Source: JACQAI01 sp035507915
GTDB lineage: Bacteria > Pseudomonadota > Alphaproteobacteria > Elsterales > Elsteraceae
Reading direction: 5' to 3'
Assembly (NCBI GenBank): GCA_035507915.1
Contig: DATJNS010000499.1
Location: 1-36,885 of the forward strand
DNA length: 36,885 nt
The notes under the pieces are model-generated. The model had not been told where the DNA came from. It made no database searches and saw only the letters and a program-made list of their open reading frames with translations. Below are positions 30,670 through 36,885 of the stretch, piece after piece. The first letter of the stretch is position 1, and each line of letters starts with the position of its first letter. A program made the position numbers and the translations under genes.

Positions 30670-32394
30670 ATGGTGACCGTCGCCGATCAATTCGCCGAGG
30701 CGCTCGCGGCAGCCGGGGTGAAGCGCATCTACGGGATCGTCGGGGACAGCCTCAACGGCATCACCGACGCGATCCGCCGGCAAGGCAAGATCGAATGGCT
30801 GCACGTGCGCCATGAGGAGGTGGCGGCGTTCGCGGCCGGCGCCGACGCGCAGCTCACCGGCTCGCTCGCGGTCTGCGCGGGCAGCTGCGGACCCGGCAAC
30901 CTGCACCTGATCAACGGCCTGTTCGATTGCCATCGTTCGCGCGTGCCGGTGCTCGCGATCGCGGCGCAGATTCCGTCGAGCGAGATCGGCTCGGGATATT
31001 TCCAGGAGACGCATCCCGAGAGCCTGTTCAAGGAGTGCAGCCACTACTGCGAGCTGGTGTCGAGCGCGCGCCAGATGCCGCGGGTCCTCGACATCGCGAT
31101 CCGCCAGGCCGTCGGCAAGCGCGGCGTGGCGGTCGTCGTGATACCGGGCGACGTGGCGCTGGAACCCGCCCCGGCGGGGATGATCCCGCTGTCGCTCGTG
31201 CCGCCGGAGCCCACCATCGTGCCCAAGCGCGCCGAGCTTCAGGCGCTGGCCGACCTGCTGAACAACGCCCAGCGCGTCACGCTCCTGTGCGGTTCCGGCT
31301 GCGCCGGCGCCCACGACCAGCTGTTGGCGTTCGGGCAGAAGGTCAAGAGCCCGATGGTCCACGCGCTCAGGGGCAAGGAGCACGTGGAGTGGGACAATCC
31401 CTACAGCGTCGGCATGACGGGTCTGATCGGCTTCTCCTCCGGCTACTACGCGATGAACGACTGCGACGTCCTCCTGATGCTCGGGACGGATTTTCCCTAT
31501 CGGCAGTTCTACCCGCAAGGCACCGCGCGGATCGCGCAGGTCGACATCCGGCCGGAGCAGCTCGGCCGGCGCGTGCCGATCGACGTCGGCGTCGTCGGCG
31601 ACGTCGGTCCGACGTTGGCGGCGCTGCTGCCGCTGCTCGAAAACAAGGCCGAGACCCGTCATCTCGATCGCGCGGTCGCGCACTACAAGACGGTGCGCCG
31701 CGATCTCGATGCGCTGGCGACCGGCACCGCGGGCCGGAAGCTCATCCATCCGCAGCAGATCGTCAAGGCGCTCAGCGACAATGCCGCGGCCGATGCCGTG
31801 TTCACCTGCGACGTCGGCCTGCCGACGGTCTGGTCGGCGCGGTATCTCGCGATGAACGGCAAGCGGCGGCTGGTCGGGTCGTTCTGGCACGGCTCGATGG
31901 CGAATGCGATGGCGCAGGGGATCGGCGCCCAAGCCACGTTCCGCGGCCGGCAGGTGATCTCGCTGTCGGGCGATGGCGGGTTCACCATGCTGATGGGCGA
32001 CCTGCTGAGCCTGGTCCAGCTCGACCTGCCCCTCAAGGTGGTCGTGCTCAACAACGGCGCGCTCGGCTTCATCGAGCTCGAGCAGAAATCGACCGGGTTC
32101 CTCGACTTCGGCACCAGCTTCAAGAATCCGAACTTCGCGGCGATGGCGGAGGCCGTCGGGATCAAGGGCATCCGTCTCGAGGATCCCGGTGAGGTGGATG
32201 CCGGCATCCGCGCCGCGTTGGATCACAAGGGGCCGGTGCTCGTCGACGCCGTCGTCAACCGCTACGAGCTCGCGATGCCGCCCTCCGTCACGGCGGAGAT
32301 GGCCAAAGGCTTCACGCTCTTCATGGTCAAGGCGGTGATGAGCGGCCGCTCCGACGAGCTGCTCGATCTCGCGCGCAGCAATCTGTGGCGCTAG
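30670..32394 (+). CDS. poxB: Pyruvate oxidase / pyruvate:quinone dehydrogenase PoxB
   Basis: 574 residues (E. coli PoxB 572); ATG with GAAGGAGG upstream. Thiamine-diphosphate enzyme with the activating Glu50 in HVRHEEVAAFAAGADAQLTG, the central FAD domain (about 190-350) and the TPP motif SGDGGFTMLMGDLLSLVQLDLPLKVVVLNNGA. The C-terminal tail KGFTLFMVKAVMSGRSDELLDLARSN resembles the membrane-association segment of PoxB. It decarboxylates pyruvate to acetate and CO2 and delivers electrons to ubiquinone at the inner membrane, typically in stationary or microaerobic growth. Promoter E9 lies upstream and a DUF1348 gene follows 28 bases later. Confidence 0.92.
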   Translation: MVTVADQFAEALAAAGVKRIYGIVGDSLNGITDAIRRQGKIEWLHVRHEEVAAFAAGADAQLTGSLAVCAGSCGPGNLHLINGLFDCHRSRVPVLAIAAQIPSSEIGSGYFQETHPESLFKECSHYCELVSSARQMPRVLDIAIRQAVGKRGVAVVVIPGDVALEPAPAGMIPLSLVPPEPTIVPKRAELQALADLLNNAQRVTLLCGSGCAGAHDQLLAFGQKVKSPMVHALRGKEHVEWDNPYSVGMTGLIGFSSGYYAMNDCDVLLMLGTDFPYRQFYPQGTARIAQVDIRPEQLGRRVPIDVGVVGDVGPTLAALLPLLENKAETRHLDRAVAHYKTVRRDLDALATGTAGRKLIHPQQIVKALSDNAAADAVFTCDVGLPTVWSARYLAMNGKRRLVGSFWHGSMANAMAQGIGAQATFRGRQVISLSGDGGFTMLMGDLLSLVQLDLPLKVVVLNNGALGFIELEQKSTGFLDFGTSFKNPNFAAMAEAVGIKGIRLEDPGEVDAGIRAALDHKGPVLVDAVVNRYELAMPPSVTAEMAKGFTLFMVKAVMSGRSDELLDLARSNLWR

Positions 32395-32422
32395 GGTGGA
32401 CCCGAGACCAACGGAGGCCGAC

Positions 32423-32887
32423 ATGAGCCGACCGCCGCTGCCGCCCTTCACGGCGGAGACGGCCGCGCAGAAGGTGCGCATGGCCGAGGACGCGTGGAAC
32501 ACCAGGGACCCCGCGCGCGTGGCGCTCGCCTACACGCCCGACAGTCGCTGGCGCAATCGCGCGGAGTTCGTCCAGGGCAGGGTCGAGATCGAGGCGTTCC
32601 TGACGCGCAAATGGCACCGCGAGCTCGACTATCGGCTGATCAAGGAGCTCTGGGCGTTCCGCGACAACCGCATCGCCGTAAGGTTCGCCTATGAATGGCA
32701 CGACGACAGCGGCCAGTGGTTCCGCAGCTACGGCAACGAGAACTGGGAGTTCGACGCGGCGGGGCTGATGCGCGTGCGCATCGCCAGCATCAACGACCTG
32801 CCGATCGTTGAAACGGAGCGTCGCTACCGGTGGCCGCTCGGCCGGCGGTCGGACGATCACCCGTCCTTGAGCGAGCTCGGTCTATAG
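32423..32887 (+). CDS. DUF1348 (NTF2-like fold) protein
   Basis: 154 residues; ATG preceded by ACGGAGG. The whole chain follows DUF1348: PPFTAETAAQKVRMAEDAWNTRDP, TPDSRWRNRAEFVQGR, FLTRKWHRELDYRLIKELWAF, WFRSYGNENWEFD and a C-terminal IVETERRYRWPLGRR. The family adopts an NTF2-like cone and is often near stress or alkylhydroperoxidase genes, with no proven reaction. It is co-transcribed with poxB. Its last six bases overlap the end of the convergent membrane-protein gene. Confidence 0.85.
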   Translation: MSRPPLPPFTAETAAQKVRMAEDAWNTRDPARVALAYTPDSRWRNRAEFVQGRVEIEAFLTRKWHRELDYRLIKELWAFRDNRIAVRFAYEWHDDSGQWFRSYGNENWEFDAAGLMRVRIASINDLPIVETERRYRWPLGRRSDDHPSLSELGL

Positions 32888-33163
32888 ATCGTGTGACGGC
32901 GGGGTGCTCGCGGTGCCGACACCGGCCTCGTCATCGATCCCATGACGGCTGCTGTAGAACACCAGCCCCATCAGGCCGGTGCCGACGGCGGTCGCGGCGA
33001 GCACTCCGATCACCAGGGCAACATAGCCGCTCGTGCTCATCGGCGTGTCGCCGAGCTCGTCCCAGACGTGAACGCTGTAGATCGCGGCGGCAGCCAGGAA
33101 TGCGATGAGAATGCCGGCGAGCGCAATGGTTTGCCGGTACGGTCGACTGGGGGTCGTGGCCAA
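32882..33163 (-). CDS. Small two-helix membrane protein
   Basis: 93 residues if started at TTG 33163, which has AGGTG five bases upstream; no ATG fits near the N-terminus. Two transmembrane helices: TIALAGILIAFLAAAAIYSV (about 12-31) and VALVIGVLAATAVGTGLMGLVFY (about 48-70), joined by a short loop HVWDELGDTPMSTSGY, then a soluble acidic/Ser-Thr tail. Family unknown; respiratory or stress-linked small membrane proteins look similar. E10 lies 91 bases upstream. The gene end overlaps the DUF1348 gene on the other strand by six bases. Confidence 0.6.
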   Translation of the reverse strand: MATTPSRPYRQTIALAGILIAFLAAAAIYSVHVWDELGDTPMSTSGYVALVIGVLAATAVGTGLMGLVFYSSRHGIDDEAGVGTASTPPSHDL

Positions 33164-33226
33164 GGGACACCTCGCGCTGAATGCGGCGCACCCGCCGCTT
33201 GTCGATCGAATGGGGAGCCTGGGGTT

Positions 33227-33271
33227 CAGATGGATCCGATCCGGACCATGGGCAATTGGACGATGGTGTCG
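33227..33271 (-). promoter_or_regulatory. Island promoter element E10 (two-helix membrane protein)
   Basis: The minus strand 33271-33255 reads CGACACCATCGTCCAAT, full consensus and identical to E3. After 22 bases follows CATCTG (33232-33227). Confidence 0.72.
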
Positions 33272-33305
33272 TCGCGGGGCGTGCGCCCCTGAGGCACCCG
33301 CCCGG

Positions 33306-33350
33306 CGATACCAACGTCCAATCGACTCGCCGCTCCGGTGACGCCAGATT
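33306..33350 (+). promoter_or_regulatory. Island promoter element E11 (toward the DUF4118 kinase)
   Basis: Bases 33306-33322 are CGATACCAACGTCCAAT, a full consensus match. After 22 bases follows CAGATT (33345-33350). The first ATG downstream (33363) opens a 42-codon ORF; the kinase ATG is 316 bases from the element, so the kinase would have a long leader. Confidence 0.65.
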
Positions 33351-33472
33351 GGAGCGGGGCGCATGACGACGGTCGAGGCAACTCGCCGACCGGGTATCGC
33401 GCACGGCCCGAGCCACCGCTTTGGACGATTTCGGCCGGGGCGCTGCGCTGCCAAAGACGGTCGAATGTCGCC

Positions 33473-33498
33473 GGAACGTGTCGTAAGATAGGCAGGTT
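33473..33498 (+). promoter_or_regulatory. Candidate EcfG-type general-stress promoter
   Basis: GGAAC (33473-33477), a 17-base spacer, then GGTT (33495-33498). Alphaproteobacterial EcfG promoters are GGAAC-N16/17-cGTT; here the C is replaced by G. It lies 140 bases upstream of the kinase ATG. Confidence 0.4.
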
Positions 33499-33638
33499 TT
33501 CGTCAGGCGATGGCTCCCCGTGCCGCAGGCTCGCGTCGTCCCTGCGCTGAGCGATAGAGGTACTAGAGGCACGGTTGGGAACGGGGTGGGCACGGTGCCG
33601 ATCCCCTTAATCAGCCCATCGACGAACGGCTCCACGTA

Positions 33639-35924
33639 ATGACCAGAAGGCAAGCGGCTCGACTGCGCTACCTGGCGACCCTGTGGGCGGGCGGCAGCGT
33701 TGGCTTGGCGTTGGCGACCGCGTTGGGCTTCTGGCTCGGCCTGAATGCCGGCACCACGGGTTTCTGCTTTCTGATCATCATCGTGCTGTTGTCGTTGCTC
33801 GACAGCCTGATCTCGTCGCTGATCTTCTCGGTCGTCGCGGTTGGTTTGCTCGACTTCTTCTTCACTCAACCGCTCTACAGCCTGCGCATCGACGACATCG
33901 AGGACATCTGGCGGCTGACGGCGTTCTTCATCGCCTCGATCGTCATTACGGGGCTCGTCAGAAAGCTCAATCGCGCGACGGAGATGGAGAAGCACCAGGC
34001 CCGTCTCCTGGACATGACGCACGACGCCGTATTCGTCTGCGGCATGGACGACACCATCCTCTACTGGAACCAGGGCGCCGAGGAGCTTTATGGCTGGAAA
34101 CGCGCCGAGGTCAAAGGCAAGGGACCGGCGCAATTTCTGCGTACCGAGTTTCCGGTGCCGCTCGAAGACATCAAGGCGGTCCTCGCGCGGACCGGGTATT
34201 GGAGCGGCGAGCTCGTCCACACGCGGCGCGATGGTTCGAAAGTCTACGTGGCGAGCCGGTGGTCGCTCCAGCGCGACGATACCGGAGAGTCGATCGGAAT
34301 ATTGGAGTCCAACAGCGACATCACCGAGCGCAGGCTGGTGGAGGACGAGCTTCGCCGCAGCCAGGCGGCGTATCTCGCCGAGGCCCAACGTCTCAGCCTG
34401 ACCGGCAGCTTCGGTTGGAATGCGACCACCGGCGAGCTCTTCTGGTCCGAGGAGACCTTCCGGATCTTCGGGTACGATGCGTCCGTCAAGCCGTCGATCG
34501 ATCTGGTCTTGCAGCGCACGCATCCCGACGACGTCGCGCTCGCCCGCCGCGTGGTCGATGAGGCCGCGAGAGGCGCGGGCGAATTCGATTTCGAGCACCG
34601 CCTGCTGATGCCTGACGGCGCCATCAAGACGGTCCATGTGCGGGCGCGCGCGTTGGACCGTGAGGGCGGCGGCGGCCAACTCGTGGGCGCGGTGATGGAC
34701 GTCACGGCCCGCACCGAAGCCTACGGCCGGCTGGAGCGCAGCGAGAAGCGCTACCGGCGCCTGTTCCGCGACATGCCGCTGGCGTTGTGGCAGCTCGATG
34801 CGCGCGGCCTGGTCGAGATGCTGAGCGGATTGTCGGCCGCCGGGGTGACCGACATCGGCGCTCATCTCGACGCGCATCCCGATGTCGTCCCGCGCGCGAT
34901 GGACGTTCTCAAGATCGCGGAGGTCAACGACGCGGCGTTGCGGATGTTCGGCGCGGCCGATGCGCGCGCGATGCTGGGACCGATGACGCCTTTCTGGCAG
35001 GCTCGGCCGGACGCCTTCCGCCGCGCGTTGGAGAGTCGCTTCCGCGGCGAAGCGAGGTACGAGGAGAGAACCCAGGTCGATACCCTCGACGGGCGCGTCA
35101 TCGACGTGTTCTTCACGACCACGCGGATCGACTCGGGCGCTACGCTCGTCGGCTTCGTCGAGTTGACGGATTTGGTGCGCGCTCAGGAGAAGCTCGAGCA
35201 GCTTCAGACCGAGTTCGCCCATGCCGCGCGGATCTCGATGCTCGGCGAGCTGATGGCGTCGATCGCCCACGAGCTCAACCAACCCCTGACGGCGATCGCG
35301 ACGAACGCAGCGACCGGTCTGCTCTGGCTCGATCGTCCCGAGCCCAATGCGGCCGAGGCGTCGACCTTGATGCGCAAGGTCCGTGCCGATGCGCGCCGGG
35401 CGGGCGACATCATCACGCGCATCCGCAGCATGGCGGTGGGACACGCGCCGCAACGGGTCCGGCTGTCGCTCCACGACGTCATCGACGAGGCAATGCTGTT
35501 CCTGCGCCACGAGTTGCAGGCCAGTCGCGTCGCCGTATCGCTCGATCTCGCGGCGGCCCAGCCGCTGGTGGTCGCCGATCGTACCCAGCTCCAGCAAGTG
35601 ATCGTCAACCTCGCCATCAACGCGATCCAGGCGATGACCCAGGCGAGAATGGACTATCCGCTGCTGACGGTTCGGACCGCGCTGTCCGCGCCCGACACCG
35701 TAACGTGCACGATCGAGGACAACGGCCCGGGCATCGCCCCGGAGCTGCTCGATCGCCTGCTCGAGAGATTCTTCACCACCAAGGAAACCGGGATGGGCAT
35801 GGGGCTCGCCATCTCGCGCTCGATCATCGAAGGGCACGGCGGCATCTTGCGGGCGGAGAACGGCATCGACGGCATCGGCGCGCGCTTCACGTTCACGCTG
35901 CCCGTGGCCCGACCCAACGGGTGA
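33639..35924 (+). CDS. Membrane sensor histidine kinase: DUF4118, three PAS-type domains, HisKA, HATPase
   Basis: 761 residues. N-terminal DUF4118 module with four helices (about 12-110), containing SLIFSVVAVGLLDFFFTQPLYSL as in KdpD. Then PAS 1 (about 122-235; DDTILYWNQGAEELYGW), PAS 2 (about 250-365; THPDDVALARR and FEHRLLMPDGAIK), a third more divergent PAS-like domain (about 370-510), HisKA with SIAHELNQPLTAIATNA (His544) and HATPase with GMGMGLAISRSIIEGHGG. The HELNQPL kinase core is of the FixL-like type that pairs with FixJ-family regulators. No regulator gene is adjacent, so the FixJ-type regulator at 13605 is a plausible partner. The ATG has no strong Shine-Dalgarno. Confidence 0.87.
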   Translation: MTRRQAARLRYLATLWAGGSVGLALATALGFWLGLNAGTTGFCFLIIIVLLSLLDSLISSLIFSVVAVGLLDFFFTQPLYSLRIDDIEDIWRLTAFFIASIVITGLVRKLNRATEMEKHQARLLDMTHDAVFVCGMDDTILYWNQGAEELYGWKRAEVKGKGPAQFLRTEFPVPLEDIKAVLARTGYWSGELVHTRRDGSKVYVASRWSLQRDDTGESIGILESNSDITERRLVEDELRRSQAAYLAEAQRLSLTGSFGWNATTGELFWSEETFRIFGYDASVKPSIDLVLQRTHPDDVALARRVVDEAARGAGEFDFEHRLLMPDGAIKTVHVRARALDREGGGGQLVGAVMDVTARTEAYGRLERSEKRYRRLFRDMPLALWQLDARGLVEMLSGLSAAGVTDIGAHLDAHPDVVPRAMDVLKIAEVNDAALRMFGAADARAMLGPMTPFWQARPDAFRRALESRFRGEARYEERTQVDTLDGRVIDVFFTTTRIDSGATLVGFVELTDLVRAQEKLEQLQTEFAHAARISMLGELMASIAHELNQPLTAIATNAATGLLWLDRPEPNAAEASTLMRKVRADARRAGDIITRIRSMAVGHAPQRVRLSLHDVIDEAMLFLRHELQASRVAVSLDLAAAQPLVVADRTQLQQVIVNLAINAIQAMTQARMDYPLLTVRTALSAPDTVTCTIEDNGPGIAPELLDRLLERFFTTKETGMGMGLAISRSIIEGHGGILRAENGIDGIGARFTFTLPVARPNG

Positions 35925-35931
35925 GGGCATC

Positions 35932-35957
35932 GGAACAACCGGGAAATCCGCCTCGTT
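35932..35957 (+). promoter_or_regulatory. EcfG-type general-stress promoter before the entericidin operon
   Basis: GGAAC (35932-35936), 17-base spacer, CGTT (35954-35957): an exact match to the alphaproteobacterial EcfG consensus GGAAC-N16/17-CGTT. It lies 62 bases upstream of the entericidin ATG, and entericidin-type genes are common EcfG targets. Confidence 0.65.
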
Positions 35958-36019
35958 GCGCCAGTAAGAGTGTGCCGACCACCCCACATGTCGGGCCCAC
36001 GCCAATCGAGGAGATGCCA

Positions 36020-36175
36020 ATGTCGGTAAGCGCCGCCAAACGCCGGGGCCTGACGGCCCTGGTCCTGCTCAGCCTTGCGATCGGGATCCAGGCCTGCAAC
36101 ACGGTCCAGGGTGCGGGCGCCGACGTCAAGAAGGCCGGCCAAGGCATCGAGAACTCGGCCGAGCGGAACAAATAG
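36020..36175 (+). CDS. Entericidin A/B-family lipoprotein
   Basis: 51 residues; ATG 36020 follows GAGGAG at proper spacing (ATG 36014 is too close to that site). Signal GLTALVLLSLAIGIQAC with lipobox IQAC (Cys26), then the typical entericidin tail NTVQGAGADVKKAGQGIENS. Entericidins are tiny envelope lipoproteins induced by stress. An EcfG-type promoter is directly upstream. Confidence 0.87.
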   Translation: MSVSAAKRRGLTALVLLSLAIGIQACNTVQGAGADVKKAGQGIENSAERNK

Positions 36176-36197
36176 CCCTGTTGAGGGAAACCCGGTG

Positions 36198-36362
36198 ATG
36201 CAGCCGACAACGACGATCCGAGAGATCGTGGGCGTGTTTCACGATGCCGACGCCCTCAACGGTGCGATCAGCGATCTGCGTCTCCAGAGCGAAATGCAGC
36301 GGGAACCGATCGCCATACGCGGGAGTTTTGACCGTGCGGGACGCGAGAGAGAGGGCAAATGA
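36198..36362 (+). CDS. Short protein resembling the N-terminus of a general-stress protein, possibly truncated
   Basis: 54 residues, ATG 36198, weak ribosome site. IREIVGVFHDADALNGAISDLRLQ looks like the first beta-alpha unit of stress proteins of the YflT/GSP17M kind (VVGVF...A...L), but the rest of that domain is missing and the chain ends in a charged tail RAGREREGK. It is probably a remnant or a domain-sized fragment. Its TGA overlaps the next ATG as ATGA, so it may persist to couple translation of DUF3309. Confidence 0.5.
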   Translation: MQPTTTIREIVGVFHDADALNGAISDLRLQSEMQREPIAIRGSFDRAGREREGK

Positions 36363-36514
36363 TCCGCACGCTGTTGTTGATCATTCTGGTGATCGTCGTC
36401 ATCGGTGCATTGCCGACATGGCCCTACAGCGCCGGCTGGGGTTACTACCCGTCGGGCGGCTTCGGGACGGTCTTGGTCGTCTTGGTCGTGCTGCTGCTCC
36501 TAGGCGTGATTTAG
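36359..36514 (+). CDS. DUF3309-family small membrane protein
   Basis: 51 residues: MIRTLLLIILVIVVIGALPT, then WPYSAGWGYYPSGGFGTVLV and VLVVLLLLGVI. Two hydrophobic helices flank the invariant LPTWPYSxGWGYYPSGG loop that defines DUF3309. The start overlaps the preceding stop (ATGA), with GAGAGAGGG upstream. These proteins are widespread in alpha- and betaproteobacteria, often in stress operons; function unknown. It is the third gene after the EcfG-type promoter. Confidence 0.88.
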   Translation: MIRTLLLIILVIVVIGALPTWPYSAGWGYYPSGGFGTVLVVLVVLLLLGVI

Positions 36515-36885
36515 CGGAAGGTTCGCGCGGCGTGCGCGCTCGGAAGTCTTGAGCGGCGTGTCGGCGCGGCCGACTGGGGAAATTGGTCGTCGCGAGCAAC
36601 GCGTCGCGCCGCTGGGCGTTGCTCATCCGTCGTGGCGATTCGGGGTCGACGGATCACCCCGGTCGTGGCCTTCGCCATCGGACGCAATGTCCTGGCGGCC
36701 GAAAATGGGTTGGAAGGTCTCGGGTAGAGAATCGGCTCAAGATTCTCTCAAGTACTCGCGCACGGTATCCCCGGTTTATATTTCTGATATTATTTACATG
36801 GATACGTAATTTTTCATTGCCGTTACGATGAATTACGTCGTGAAACTCTCTAAAAACGCGTTTATTCTGTGCCTCCTATCATTGG
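36515..36885. other. Non-coding right end with AT-rich stretch
   Basis: No credible gene is visible. From about 36730 the base composition turns AT-rich, unlike the rest of the window. ACGTAATT (36804-36811) and AATTACGT (36831-36838) form a perfect 8-base inverted repeat with a 19-base gap, which could be an operator or recombination site of whatever follows beyond the window. Confidence 0.4.

Larger units (their letters stand above)
33164..33638. other. Divergent regulatory region before the DUF4118 kinase
   Basis: 475 bases containing E10 (minus), E11 (plus), a possible 42-codon ORF (33363-33491, ATG with GGAG eight bases upstream, peptide basic and featureless) and a candidate EcfG-type promoter at 33473-33498. 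The right part, 33500-33638, shows nothing else that I recognise. Confidence 0.5.

Noticed and set aside
33166..33183. GGACACCTCGCGCTGAAT, similar to the island element
   Set aside because: It needs an insertion to align, lies in the ribosome-binding region of the two-helix protein gene and points away from it.
34276..34320. CGATACC and GGAGTCCAAC inside the kinase gene, resembling the island element
   Set aside because: The halves are not at the right spacing, lie within conserved PAS coding sequence and do not precede a gene start.
36583..36831. 82-codon ORF at the right end
   Set aside because: It crosses the change from GC-rich to AT-rich sequence, has no ribosome site and no family resemblance.
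36881..36885. Window ends in ATTGG, the first five bases of a minus-oriented island element
   Set aside because: Five bases are far too few; the rest lies outside the window.

Overview
The window is GC-rich, densely packed bacterial chromosome. It probably comes from an alphaproteobacterium of the Hyphomicrobiales/Rhodospirillales kind. The reasons are a FixJ-type response regulator beside a FixL-like HisKA kinase, an alphaproteobacterial RpoH, two GGAAC-N17-sGTT promoters of the EcfG general-stress type, an entericidin-DUF3309 envelope-stress operon, and an isoquinoline-oxidoreductase-type molybdoenzyme. I see no rRNA, tRNA, CRISPR array, insertion sequence or phage gene.

Layout. 1-4.7 kb: the end of a TauD-type dioxygenase gene, then a minus-strand pair coding for an MHYT hybrid histidine kinase and a REC/HD-GYP protein. 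4.8-9.4 kb: a minus-strand run with an orphan sugar-binding protein, a DoxX-like membrane protein, an AraC regulator, an AEC transporter and an enolase-superfamily enzyme. 9.8-11.5 kb: plus-strand crotonase and DJ-1/PfpI genes. 11.6-13.2 kb: a minus-strand set of a protein holding only sigma-70 region 2, an NTF2-like protein, an ECF sigma factor and a 46-residue lipoprotein. 13.6-20.5 kb: a FixJ-type regulator, a lone receiver and a giant kinase/AAA/GAF/PAS/histidine-kinase protein. 20.7-21.8 kb: a 61-residue protein and RpoH. 22.0-26.3 kb: a short-chain dehydrogenase, an orphan SdhA and a MOSC-flavoreductase-ferredoxin fusion. 26.4-29.6 kb: a two-subunit molybdenum hydroxylase plus a cupin. 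29.7-33.2 kb: two small exported proteins, pyruvate oxidase PoxB, a DUF1348 protein and a two-helix membrane protein. 33.6-36.5 kb: a DUF4118/PAS histidine kinase, then entericidin, a small ORF and DUF3309. The last 150 bases are distinctly AT-rich.

Main discovery. Eleven good copies and one variant of a 17-base element, consensus CGAYACCWWSGTCYAAT, lie in the intergenic regions between 5.9 and 33.4 kb. Every copy points toward a downstream start codon. In ten copies a degenerate -10-like hexamer (about CATSTS) begins exactly 22 bases after the element, and in one copy it begins 21 bases after. This is the geometry of an activator bound near -43, over the -35 region of a weak promoter. The core ACC-WW-GGT resembles operators of FixJ/StyR-type regulators. 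Nearly every transcription unit from the sugar-binding protein to the last kinase carries one, including the units for RpoH, the sigma fragment, SdhA-MOSC, the molybdoenzyme and PoxB. The FixJ-type regulator has a palindromic variant upstream of its own gene. I infer a chromosomal island that is largely one regulon, coupling two-component signalling to sigma-factor output and to peripheral, probably quinone- or oxygen-linked, oxidations. The binding protein and the signal are unknown.
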